DNA of 48,102 nucleotides. Source: Croceivirga sp. (GTDB taxonomy: Bacteria; Bacteroidota; Bacteroidia; Flavobacteriales; Flavobacteriaceae). The DNA is taken from the NCBI GenBank assembly GCA_028284665.1, contig JANQRG010000036.1, forward strand, positions 1 to 48,102, in the 5' to 3' direction. The translations under genes were made by a program, and so were the position numbers. The notes under the pieces were generated by a model. That model was not told the DNA's origin and ran no database searches. It worked only from the letters and a program-made list of their open reading frames with translations. The first letter of the stretch is position 1. Every line of letters begins with the position of its first letter. Of the stretch, positions 18,022-25,656 are shown piece after piece.

Positions 18022-18825
18022 TTATATTATTTTGGGTAGTGCATTGGTGATTTCTTCCTTGATAAAGGGTTGGGTTTCTTCCTGTTGCAGCAAGTCCCGC
18101 ATTGGGCCAATCGCTTTTTTCTCTTGCATTTGCACAAGATTTTGGATAATCGCTATTTGAATACTAGGATCTTTCTCTGTTTTCAGCGCCTGGATAAAGG
18201 CTTTTTTCACCCTTTCCGAATTCCTGAAACTGCTTAGCGCTTCCATAGCAGATAGCCGTACATTGGTGTGTTCATCCTCTAACAGCCGATCTACCAGGGC
18301 GTCGATAATGGTAGTATCCGGTGTTGCGAACTCCTCGATGTACTGGACCCCTTGTATCCGCTTGCTGGCCGATTGATTTTCTAATAATGAGATGACCGCT
18401 AATTGTTTTACTTTTTGTGCCTCATCCTCCACCACGGTTAACTCCTGTGAAAACCTTTGGTTTGCCGTAAAATGTCCGATAGCAAAAGCGCCAAGCAACA
18501 AGGCAAGGCCGGCAGCAATTCGTAAGGCTCCTGAGAATAGGTTTGGCCGACGCTTTACTTGTTTTACTGCGATTGGAATAGTTGTTGTCTGCTGTTTTTT
18601 CTCGTTTTCCAGCATGGCAAGGAACTTCCCTTTTAATTCGCTCGAAGGCGGTATTGGTTCCTCATTTTTAAAAGCTTCCAAAAGTGCTTCATACGCCTTA
18701 AGCTCTTCAGCGACAACTTCGGAATTGGCAAGATACTTTTTCACTTGCTCGGTCTTGTCAGCATCCAAGGCTCCCTCCAGGTACTCCGGTAGTAAACCGA
18801 TGATATGTTTTTCCTTGTCATTCAT
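18022..18825 (-). CDS. Membrane anti-sigma factor candidate with HEAT repeats
   Basis: 267 residues. Residues 1-60 are a short cytoplasmic helical region (LLPEYLEGALDADKTEQVKKYL) like the N-terminal domain of zinc-less anti-sigma factors. One transmembrane helix lies at about 99-120. The periplasmic part (about 140-267) consists of helical HEAT-like repeats, for example VRLSAMEALSSFRNSERVKK and IAIIQNLVQMQEKKAIGPM. Its ATG overlaps the sigma factor stop by 4 bp. Position, topology and coupling support an anti-sigma role; the HEAT region would be the sensory or protein-binding part. No direct evidence of sigma binding. Confidence 0.78.
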   Translation of the reverse strand: MNDKEKHIIGLLPEYLEGALDADKTEQVKKYLANSEVVAEELKAYEALLEAFKNEEPIPPSSELKGKFLAMLENEKKQQTTTIPIAVKQVKRRPNLFSGALRIAAGLALLLGAFAIGHFTANQRFSQELTVVEDEAQKVKQLAVISLLENQSASKRIQGVQYIEEFATPDTTIIDALVDRLLEDEHTNVRLSAMEALSSFRNSERVKKAFIQALKTEKDPSIQIAIIQNLVQMQEKKAIGPMRDLLQQEETQPFIKEEITNALPKII

Positions 18826-19349
18826 AGCTTTTGGTAATAGATTTCCTTTAATTTCTTCAAGGCCCTGCTCACCTTGGTTTTTACAGCACCGGGAGTGCTT
18901 CCAAGAATTTCTGCCAATTCCGGATAACGAATTTCCTGGAGTTTGTGCAGTACCAGTACTTCCCGGTCTGAGGTTTCCAATAGACTCAAAGCGCGACGTA
19001 ATTGAGAATATTCTTCTTGACCAACGGCATTGTCCAATGGCTGTTCCGCTAGACCTTCTAAGGTATCGTGATAGTTATGCTTTCTTGAAAAATGGGTCTT
19101 TAAGCCGTTTCTCGCTATGGTAAACAACCAAGAAATAAACTTGCCGTTATTGTATGTAGATCGATATTTGATCACCTTATAAAAAACATCTTGCGTTAGA
19201 TCTTCACTTAGCTGTTTGTCGCCACACATTTTGTACAAAAAATTGAACACGTGTACATGATGCCTGTCAAAGAGCACCTTTAAAACCTCTAAATCCCCTT
19301 TAGACACCAAGGCCATCAAAACCTCGTCTGCCTGTTCGGTTAAATGCAT
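18822..19349 (-). CDS. ECF-type RNA polymerase sigma factor
   Basis: 175 residues with region 2 (FDRHHVHVFNFLYKMCGDKQ, LTQDVFYKVIKY, FISWLFTIARNGLKTHF) and region 4 (LVLHKLQEIRYPELAEILGS, PGAVKTKVSRALKKLKE), and no region 3 or 1.1: a standard ECF layout. First gene of an operon with a membrane anti-sigma candidate and two DUF4097 proteins. It likely directs transcription of its own operon among others. Confidence 0.93.
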   Translation of the reverse strand: MHLTEQADEVLMALVSKGDLEVLKVLFDRHHVHVFNFLYKMCGDKQLSEDLTQDVFYKVIKYRSTYNNGKFISWLFTIARNGLKTHFSRKHNYHDTLEGLAEQPLDNAVGQEEYSQLRRALSLLETSDREVLVLHKLQEIRYPELAEILGSTPGAVKTKVSRALKKLKEIYYQKL

Positions 19350-19381
19350 TGATTGAATTTGTTGTTCGTACTATATAGTCA

Positions 19382-19401
19382 GAAAAGTACAAAAGGTTAC
19401 A
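19382..19401 (-). promoter_or_regulatory. Possible sigma-operon promoter
   Basis: On the minus strand TGTAACCTTTTG is followed directly by TACTTTTC (7 of 8 to TAnnTTTG), 33 bp upstream of the sigma factor ATG. The TGTAAC element could be part of an ECF-dependent -35 box, which would imply autoregulation, but this is a guess. Confidence 0.35.
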
Positions 19402-19466
19402 GCAGTCCCAGAATTTTTTTAAAGAAGGAGAGAGCCAAAAGGGTAACTGCTAGTTTTTGCGGTAGA

Positions 19467-19610
19467 CTATGAGCATCCGCAGTCAGTGTTGCCGCAATCC
19501 TTTTTGCCTTTTCGCTTTGAGGTAAACAGAGGAATAGGATATACAAAACGATGGGCCAAATAGGTAAGCGCTGCAAAAAGGATTAAATAAGCAATTATCT
19601 GTTGTACCAT
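19467..19610 (-). CDS. FeoB-associated Cys-tailed membrane peptide
   Basis: 47 residues from ATG 19610, 2 bp after the feoB stop. A single membrane helix (IIAYLILFAALTYLAHRFV) is followed by a basic linker and a C-terminal Cys cluster CGNTDCGC. Small proteins of this shape follow feoB in many Bacteroidota and are annotated as FeoB-associated Cys-rich membrane proteins; a role in iron hand-over or Feo complex assembly is proposed but not proven. A longer in-frame form reading into feoB is not supported. Confidence 0.85.
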   Translation of the reverse strand: MVQQIIAYLILFAALTYLAHRFVYPIPLFTSKRKGKKDCGNTDCGCS

Positions 19611-19612
19611 TT

Positions 19613-21850
19613 CTAATGAAGTATTTGGTAAGCACCTAATGCTACAAGGTACGCAAATATGGACATAAACACTAATTGTAATAGCGGCCACTTCCAGGAA
19701 TTGGTTTCCCGTTTTACGATAGCCAAGGTACTCATGCACTGCATGGCAAAGGCATAAAATAACATTAATGAAATCCCGGAAGCCAGGTTGAACAAGGGTT
19801 GTTTACCCCCTGGGGTGAGTTCGGCGGCCATACGGTTCTTTATAGTCTCTTCCTGATCGCTACCAACGCTGTAAATGGTAGCGAGGGTGCCAACAAACAC
19901 TTCGCGAGCGGCAAATGAGGTCAATACCGCAATGCCAATTTTCCAATCATAGCCCAGCGGTTTAACCAGCGGTTCAATGGCTTTTCCGGCGTATCCAATG
20001 TAGGAATGTTCCAGTCGATAGCTTGCTATTTCCTGGTTTTTAGCACTTTCACTGAGAATATTGGTCAGCAGCTGTAACGAATCCTGCGCGGCTTTTGGGG
20101 TTAGCGCCCCACGATCGGCCGGGAGACCGGTTTTAAGGCTTGCCGCATAAACCGCAAGATTCTTTTTGATGAAGTTCTGACTGTAATCGTTTAGTCCATT
20201 CTTCTGAATACGTTCTGTTACGATCTGTTCCGCATTGGTGAAATCCTTCGAAAAACCATTTGATCCCAGAAACCATAATACAATAGCGATCGCCAAAATG
20301 ATCTTGCCTGCACCAAAAACAAAACTTTTGGTCTTTTCAATAACGGTATATCCCACATTCTTTAAGAGGGGAAGACGATAGGTAGGCATCTCAATCATGA
20401 AAAAAGACCGGCTTTTAATCTTCAGGACAGTATTTAGAATCTTAGCCGCCAAAATGGCGGTCACGAAACCAAGAATATACAATACCATTAAGGTCAGGGC
20501 CTGATAACTTAAGCCCATAAAGCGTCCCTTGGGGATCACTAAAGAGATAAGAATAAGATATACCGGGAGTCTGGCAGAACAGGTGGTAAAAGGGACCACT
20601 AAAATGGTGATCAATCGTTCCTTCCAGTTTTCGATGGTTCGGGTAGCCATTACCGCAGGAATGGCACAGGCGGTTCCGGAAATAAGGGGAACCACACTTT
20701 TTCCACTAAGCCCAAAACGCCGCATAATTTTGTCCATTAGGAACACCACTCTACTCATGTAACCGGACTCTTCCAGCAGGGCAATAAAGAGAAACAAAAA
20801 AGCGATTTGTGGAATAAAGATGACTATCCCTCCGATTCCGGCCAGTATTCCCTCAGCTAACAGATTGGTCAATATGCCCTCAGGGAGGGTTGCTTTAACC
20901 CATTCACTCATAGCGGCAAACTGCGCGTCTATAAAATCCATAGGGTAGGTACTCCAGTCAAAAATGGCTTGAAAAATGAGCAAAAGGATCAGGAAGAAAA
21001 TAAGATAGCCCCATATCCGATGCGTCAATATTTTATCTAAAGTGGCCCGAACCCCTTTGGCAGCCTTCAAATCAACCAGGTAGGTCTCTTTTAAAACCTT
21101 ATTAATGAATTGATATCGTAATACCGTTTCTTTATGCTGCAGTTTTTTTAACTCGGTTTTGGATTTTGTGGAAAAAGAGGTAGCATCCTGGATGCGCTTC
21201 TTCTCGATGGGCATGAAGTTCACATCCTGGGTAATGACAAGCCAAAGCTTGTAGAGCTCTTCATTTGGGAAGGCCTGCTGCAATCGCTCAAAGTAGCTGG
21301 GAGCGATCGTTGAGGCATTTAAATTAGGTTGTGTCGACAACTTTTCATAGTCCGCGATCAACTCTTTTATTTGTTCTATTCCCGTGCCTTTCCGCGTACT
21401 CACCAGGGCAATCTTGGTGTCCAGCTTTTTTTCAAGGAGGGAGACATTCAGCGAAATCCCCTTTTTGAGCATCATATCGGCCATATTGATCACAAGAATA
21501 GTGGGGATTTTCAGGTCCTTGATCTGTGTGAAAAGCAGCAAGTTACGTTTCAGGTTTTCTACATCGCTGATCACTACAGCAACATCGGGATAATCCTTGT
21601 TGTTTTTGTTCAGCAGTAACTCAACCACCACACTTTCGTCCAAGGAGGTGGTGTTCAGGCTGTAGGTGCCCGGAAGATCTAAAATATGTGCTTTTACCCC
21701 TCGAGGTAGCTTGCAAACGCCCTCCTTTTTTTCGACGGTAATGCCCGGATAATTTCCAACTTTTTGTTTAAGCCCGGTGAGTTGATTGAAAACCGAGGTT
21801 TTTCCGGTATTGGGGTTCCCGACGAGGGCAACATTGATGTTTTTACTCAT
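19613..21850 (-). CDS. feoB: Ferrous iron transport protein B
   Basis: 745 residues. An N-terminal G domain has GNPNTGKTS (G1, residues 10-18), DLPGTYSL (G3) and NMAD (G4), followed by a helical guanine-dissociation-inhibitor-like region. Then come two Gate-type membrane halves with SGTACAIPAVMATRTI and the Cys-containing FTTCSARLPVYLIL. This is a complete FeoB for GTP-dependent Fe2+ uptake across the inner membrane. It overlaps feoA by 4 bp (ATGA) and is followed closely by the Cys-tailed peptide, so the three form one operon. Confidence 0.96.
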   Translation of the reverse strand: MSKNINVALVGNPNTGKTSVFNQLTGLKQKVGNYPGITVEKKEGVCKLPRGVKAHILDLPGTYSLNTTSLDESVVVELLLNKNNKDYPDVAVVISDVENLKRNLLLFTQIKDLKIPTILVINMADMMLKKGISLNVSLLEKKLDTKIALVSTRKGTGIEQIKELIADYEKLSTQPNLNASTIAPSYFERLQQAFPNEELYKLWLVITQDVNFMPIEKKRIQDATSFSTKSKTELKKLQHKETVLRYQFINKVLKETYLVDLKAAKGVRATLDKILTHRIWGYLIFFLILLLIFQAIFDWSTYPMDFIDAQFAAMSEWVKATLPEGILTNLLAEGILAGIGGIVIFIPQIAFLFLFIALLEESGYMSRVVFLMDKIMRRFGLSGKSVVPLISGTACAIPAVMATRTIENWKERLITILVVPFTTCSARLPVYLILISLVIPKGRFMGLSYQALTLMVLYILGFVTAILAAKILNTVLKIKSRSFFMIEMPTYRLPLLKNVGYTVIEKTKSFVFGAGKIILAIAIVLWFLGSNGFSKDFTNAEQIVTERIQKNGLNDYSQNFIKKNLAVYAASLKTGLPADRGALTPKAAQDSLQLLTNILSESAKNQEIASYRLEHSYIGYAGKAIEPLVKPLGYDWKIGIAVLTSFAAREVFVGTLATIYSVGSDQEETIKNRMAAELTPGGKQPLFNLASGISLMLFYAFAMQCMSTLAIVKRETNSWKWPLLQLVFMSIFAYLVALGAYQILH

Positions 21851-22089
21851 GGGGTCGGGGTATCTTCAAGAAGCGCTAAGGGAATGTGATTGGCTATTGA
21901 CCGTCGTATAGCAATATGGGAGCCATTGACATTGATATATAAAGGATCACCCAAAGGGGCTACCTGAACCAATTGCACCGTATTTCCGGGCAAGCATCCT
22001 AGCTCCATTAGCTTGATGGGCATGATATCGTCTTCAAATTCCTGGATAATCCCCTGCTGACCTTGTTTAAGCGATGCTATGCTTGTCAA
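21847..22089 (-). CDS. feoA: Ferrous iron transport protein A
   Basis: 80 residues of SH3-like fold: GQQGIIQEFEDDIMPIKLMELG, PGNTVQLVQVAPLGDPLYI and IAIRRSIANHI are FeoA hallmarks. The first in-frame ATG lies inside the domain, and a TAA stop is found at 22096-22098, so the TTG at 22089 (TTG ACA AGC) is the only sensible start. It probably stimulates FeoB. A TATTTTTG promoter element is 33 bp upstream. Confidence 0.92.
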   Translation of the reverse strand: MTSIASLKQGQQGIIQEFEDDIMPIKLMELGCLPGNTVQLVQVAPLGDPLYINVNGSHIAIRRSIANHIPLALLEDTPTP

Positions 22090-22121
22090 TCGTGTTTATT
22101 TAGACTGATTTTAATTAACAG

Positions 22122-22129
22122 CAAAAATA
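22122..22129 (-). promoter_or_regulatory. Promoter -7 element for feoAB
   Basis: TATTTTTG on the minus strand is an exact TAnnTTTG match 33 bp before the feoA TTG start. No clear TTG -33 box; a T-rich stretch occupies that position. I could not recognise a Fur box. Confidence 0.5.
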
Positions 22130-22148
22130 AGGGAAAAAAAGGGAAATC

Positions 22149-22823
22149 CTACTTTGTGTACGTATTCTTTAATACTGCCAGATCCCCGAGTAGTTTTTCA
22201 ATCTCTTCCGGATTGGTACCATCATAAAAGCCGCGAATGCGTTTTTCTTTATCTACGAGGATGAAGTTTTCGGTATGGATCATATCGAAGGGCCCCCCAT
22301 CTCCATCCGTTTTTACCGCTAAATAGGACTTTCGGGCAAGCTCGTAGATCTGTTTTTTATCACCGGTAACCAAATTCCACTTGGCGTCCACTACCCCTTT
22401 TTCAATGGCATATTTTTTAAGCTGTGGTACGGAGTCGATTTGCGGGGTAACGGAATGGGACAGTAATAAAACATCGTCATCTTCCAGGATATTCCCCTGG
22501 ATAGTGGCCATATTTTTGGTCATTATGGGACAAATAGTAGGGCAGGTGGTAAAGAAAAAATCGGCCACATAGATCTTTCCTTCGTAATCCTGTTCTGTGA
22601 TAGTATCGCCGTTTTGATTGATGAGTTCAAAATTAGCGATGGTATGGTACTTCTTTTTGTAGTGGAGTGCACTGTCCACCAATTCCGGGTTTACCATAGA
22701 AGGTTGATAGACCGGTAAACGTTTGTTTGGCTGCAGCGCATCATAGATGAAATAAATGATCACAAGGGAGATCAGCGAGAAAACGACTGCAAAAAAACGG
22801 TATTTGGCAAAAAACTTGCGCAT
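22149..22823 (-). CDS. SCO1/SenC family copper chaperone-like protein
   Basis: 224 residues from ATG 22823 (the upstream in-frame TTG at 22832 is not needed). One N-terminal membrane anchor (FAVVFSLISLVIIYFIY), then a thioredoxin fold with the copper-binding TTCPTICP (Cys94, Cys98) and the conserved His in MIHTENFILVD. Scaffold residues GKIYVADFFFTTCP and IRGFYDGT match Sco proteins that help assemble the CuA site of cytochrome c oxidase or act as thiol reductases. It lies 59 bp upstream of the feoA start on the same strand, possibly co-transcribed, but feoA has its own promoter element. Confidence 0.92.
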   Translation of the reverse strand: MRKFFAKYRFFAVVFSLISLVIIYFIYDALQPNKRLPVYQPSMVNPELVDSALHYKKKYHTIANFELINQNGDTITEQDYEGKIYVADFFFTTCPTICPIMTKNMATIQGNILEDDDVLLLSHSVTPQIDSVPQLKKYAIEKGVVDAKWNLVTGDKKQIYELARKSYLAVKTDGDGGPFDMIHTENFILVDKEKRIRGFYDGTNPEEIEKLLGDLAVLKNTYTK

Positions 22824-22945
22824 GGCCTGCAAAATTACGGCCTAACCCCTCATTTTTGCAAGAAACGAAACGAAGATTGCCCCTAAAACTTTCTTAAAAA
22901 AGAGTAGGGATTCCCAGGATGTTTTTAAAAGCTTTGGCAAAAATG

Positions 22946-22953
22946 TACTTTTG
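22946..22953 (+). promoter_or_regulatory. Promoter -7 element for the M50 protease
   Basis: TACTTTTG is an exact TAnnTTTG match, 25 bp upstream of the ATG at 22979. The -33 position is a T-rich run rather than a clean TTG. Confidence 0.5.
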
Positions 22954-22978
22954 TGCGGTTTAAACGCTAGAAACAAGA

Positions 22979-24334
22979 ATGAGCCCCATTGCCATACAAG
23001 TTATTCAGTTTTTTCTGAGTTTGTCCCTTTTGATCGTACTGCACGAGCTTGGACATTTTATTCCTGCAAAATTATTTAAGACCCGGGTGGAGAAGTTCTA
23101 CCTTTTCTTCGACATAAAGTTTTCGTTGTTCAAAAAGAAAATAGGAGAGACGGTATATGGAATAGGATGGTTGCCTTTGGGAGGATATGTCAAAATTGCC
23201 GGGATGATTGACGAAAGTATGGATACGGAACAAATGAAGGAGGAACCCAAACCCTGGGAGTTTCGTAGCAAACCGGCCTGGCAACGCCTCATTATCATGT
23301 TAGGCGGAGTTACGGTCAACTTTATTTTGGCGGTAATCATCTATATCGGAATGGCTTATCAATATGGCGATGAGTATATCCGAATGGACAGCCTAAAGGA
23401 TGGGGTATGGGTCGTTGAGAAAAACATAGGCGATAAAGTTGGTATCCAAACCGGCGATAAGATTTTAGCCATAGACGGCGAAAAGTTGAAGTCGTTTCAG
23501 AGTGTTTATGGAGAGCTGTTCACCGCCAATAGCATTACCGTTGAGCGGGATGGGCAGATTATCGAAAATGAGCTGCCCTCAGATTTTATCTCAACACTAT
23601 TAGAGGATGAAGATAAGATCCGTTTTTTGAGTATGCGGCAACCCTTCATTATTAGTGAAGTTTCAAAAGGCTCACACAATACTGGGGTGGATCTGAGAGA
23701 AGGCGATGAAGTACAAGCCATTAATGGTCGACCGGCAAATTACTTTGATCAGGTTGCTCCGTTATTAGAGGACTTTAAGGGGCAAGAAGTTGCGATGTTG
23801 GTTAAAGGAGAAGACGGTTTTGAACGCACCGTAACGGCTAATGTCGATGATGAGGCAAAACTGGGGGTTGGGCTGAAAGGTTTAACGTTGGAAGAACTGC
23901 AAGCCAAAGGGTATTTCGAAATAGAAGAGATCCAATATTCGTTTTTAGAGGCCATACCGGCTGGAATTAACAGAGGTGTTGAGACCTTGACTGGGTATGC
24001 CGAACAATTGGCCTTAATTTTTAACCCTTCTACGGGGGCCTATAAAGGCGTTGGTGGTTTCGATGCGATCCGAAAGATCTTTCCTGATACCTGGAACTGG
24101 GCAGCTTTTTGGTCTACCACGGCCTTGATTTCCATCATTCTGGCGTTTATGAACATCCTACCCATTCCAGCCCTGGATGGCGGACATGTTGCCTTTTTGT
24201 TGTACGAAATGGTATCCGGACGGAAGCCCAGCGACAAGTTTTTGGAGTACGCTCAAATGGTGGGCTTCTTCTTATTGATCGCCTTATTGCTGTTTGCCAA
24301 TGGCAATGATATTTACAAGGCGGTTTTTAAATAG
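22979..24334 (+). CDS. rseP: RseP-like site-2 zinc metalloprotease (M50)
   Basis: 451 residues. Helix 1 holds the zinc motif HELGH (His22, Glu23, His26). The second zinc ligand site is in the third core helix (NILPIPALDGGHV, about residue 395). Two PDZ domains lie between: roughly residues 130-210 (GDKVGIQTGDKILAIDGEKL) and 215-300 (GVDLREGDEVQAINGRPANY). This order matches RseP, which cuts anti-sigma factors and signal-peptide remnants within the inner membrane. It could act on the anti-sigma candidate at 18022-18825, but nothing in the sequence proves that. Single gene, followed by the tRNA-Asn promoter. Confidence 0.95.
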   Translation: MSPIAIQVIQFFLSLSLLIVLHELGHFIPAKLFKTRVEKFYLFFDIKFSLFKKKIGETVYGIGWLPLGGYVKIAGMIDESMDTEQMKEEPKPWEFRSKPAWQRLIIMLGGVTVNFILAVIIYIGMAYQYGDEYIRMDSLKDGVWVVEKNIGDKVGIQTGDKILAIDGEKLKSFQSVYGELFTANSITVERDGQIIENELPSDFISTLLEDEDKIRFLSMRQPFIISEVSKGSHNTGVDLREGDEVQAINGRPANYFDQVAPLLEDFKGQEVAMLVKGEDGFERTVTANVDDEAKLGVGLKGLTLEELQAKGYFEIEEIQYSFLEAIPAGINRGVETLTGYAEQLALIFNPSTGAYKGVGGFDAIRKIFPDTWNWAAFWSTTALISIILAFMNILPIPALDGGHVAFLLYEMVSGRKPSDKFLEYAQMVGFFLLIALLLFANGNDIYKAVFK

Positions 24335-24350
24335 AAATTGATTTTTTTGC

Positions 24351-24381
24351 TTGTAGTCTATTAAAGAATCGGCTATATTTG
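24351..24381 (+). promoter_or_regulatory. Promoter of the tRNA-Asn unit
   Basis: TTG (24351-24353), exactly 20 bases, then TATATTTG (24374-24381): both boxes match the Bacteroidota consensus. It lies just before the broken tRNA copy, so the transcript would run through that copy before reaching the intact tRNA. Confidence 0.75.
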
Positions 24382-24401
24382 CAGCCATTTTTAGAGAATA
24401 T

Positions 24402-24466
24402 TCCTCCTTAGCTCAGTTGCCCGCCCGGATGAACGGGTTCACCGTTCGGACGGGGTTAGAGCATCT
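24402..24466 (+). pseudogene. Truncated tRNA-Asn copy interrupted by a palindromic repeat
   Basis: Bases 24402-24419 equal the first 18 bases of the intact tRNA (24497-24514), and 24455-24466 equal the next 12 (GTTAGAGCATCT). Between them, inside the D-loop, is a 35-base element. After the match the sequence diverges (CGGGACAAG...), so the anticodon arm, T arm and acceptor 3' half are absent. It cannot make a tRNA. Confidence 0.85.
24420..24454. repeat. 35-bp imperfect palindrome inserted in the tRNA copy
   Basis: It begins CCCGCCCGGATGAACGGG and ends ACCGTTCGGACGGG; the arms pair with a few mismatches around a TTC centre. The intact tRNA next door shows the uninterrupted sequence, so the unit's boundaries can be read directly. 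A related CCCGT...ACGGG palindrome is in the decayed DUF6090 gene (6598-6616). Confidence 0.8.
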
Positions 24467-24496
24467 CGGGACAAGAGGGAAAAGTTTAAAAAATAT

Positions 24497-24571
<75 letters not shown>

Positions 24572-24582
24572 GAAGTGAGCCC

Positions 24583-24613
24583 AAAGCCATCCACTACTGT
24601 GGTTGGCTTTTTT
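24583..24613 (+). terminator. Intrinsic terminator after tRNA-Asn
   Basis: AAAGCCA-T-CCAC pairs with GTGG-T-TGGCTTT around a TACT loop (one T-T mismatch), followed by TTT. It lies 12 bp after the tRNA 3' end. Confidence 0.85.
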
Positions 24614-25033
24614 CGTGAGAATAGCTGAGTGAGAAGTTTATCCGCCGAAGTTCGGCAAGGCGACGAAGGAGGAAGCCCAGCCTTGTCCTAATTCCAAAGA
24701 AGGAATGGGGGCAATTAGAACAAAGCCTCAGAGATATTACATCTTTGAGCCTAAAATTTTCGAGAGTAATTTTGGATCCCCCCAATCCTTACCTCTAACT
24801 TTTGCAAATGGATTCTGTTTCAATTTTATAGCGTTCGGGAAGATAAGCGTAAAATAAAATTGAAATAGGGTGCAACCCATCTATTTATTAAATCCTGAAA
24901 TATAGCTCATCCTTAATCTAATATGTAAAAGCTTTACGCTTCACCTATAAATACATATCGTTTCAATCAGATTTAGTACAGTTCTGCCTTTTCATAGCTC
25001 GATTTGTTTATTGCTTTGGCAAAAATATCAATC
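24614..25033. other. Intergenic stretch with GC-rich repeat fragments
   Basis: No gene is supported. 24644-24656 is an odd palindrome (GCCGAAGTTCGGC), and GAAGCCCAGCC at 24672-24682 recurs in the repeat mosaics at 28796 and 29936. The remainder is AT-rich and probably holds the promoter of the next gene. A 63-codon minus-strand frame here mostly translates repeat DNA and is not called. Confidence 0.6.
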
Positions 25034-25639
25034 ATGAAAAGGACAGTAGAGTTACTTTTATTTTGCTTGTTGTGCAGCACATGGGCAAGATCACAAGAGT
25101 GGCTTAAAACGTACCCTCTGTCGATTAGTTTGGGAAAGGAAAGTACCTCTATTCCTTTTTACAACACTTTTACGGGACCTTATAATATGGCAATATCTAC
25201 TTCAGTAGAGTTCAGTCATAAGAAGGGCAATCATGGAAAACTCTTTCAAACTGTCAATTTAGGTTGGCTCACTTCAAAATACAGTTATCAGGGAGCGCAT
25301 TTGTCCACTTCTTTCGGTTCTCGGTACCGATTAGGTTTTGGACTTTTTATGGACGCAGCGGTTGAACTGGGAATTCAACAAAGCTTTCACAAACGGGCCA
25401 TCTTTGAACGTAATGAAACCGGGTATGAACAATTAAGGGACAAAGGTACTTTGTTCGGACTTGCTGGTGGAAATTTATCCATGGGCTACAACATTGGCTC
25501 CAATGAACACCAACTGGATCTTTTTGTTGTGTATAGACCAACTGTATTGCTCCCCTATCCAGATATTGATGTGCTCCCGCAAGAATTCATCAGTATTGGA
25601 ACACGATTTACTTTACAATCAAACACTATCATCATTTGA
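25034..25639 (+). CDS. Small secreted hypothetical protein, barrel-like
   Basis: 201 residues from ATG 25034 (the open frame from TTG 25004 adds nothing recognisable). Signal peptide MKRTVELLLFCLLCSTWARS. The mature part has alternating aromatic strands (STSVEFSHKKG, LFQTVNLGWLTSKYSYQG, STSFGSRYRLGFGLFMDAAVELG, QLDLFVVYRPTVLL), consistent with a small outer-membrane beta-barrel. It ends close to the serine hydrolase gene, so the three plus-strand genes to 28241 are probably co-transcribed. Function unknown. Confidence 0.7.
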   Translation: MKRTVELLLFCLLCSTWARSQEWLKTYPLSISLGKESTSIPFYNTFTGPYNMAISTSVEFSHKKGNHGKLFQTVNLGWLTSKYSYQGAHLSTSFGSRYRLGFGLFMDAAVELGIQQSFHKRAIFERNETGYEQLRDKGTLFGLAGGNLSMGYNIGSNEHQLDLFVVYRPTVLLPYPDIDVLPQEFISIGTRFTLQSNTIII

Positions 25640-25656
25640 TCAAAAAAATAATCATC

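Noticed and set aside
21847-22089. feoA as a pseudogene for lack of an ATG
   Set aside because: The TTG start is well placed after an upstream stop, and the domain is complete and overlaps feoB normally.
24594-24785. 63-codon minus-strand open frame after tRNA-Asn
   Set aside because: It overlaps the tRNA terminator and translates dispersed repeat DNA (LGFLLRRLAELRR); no protein features.
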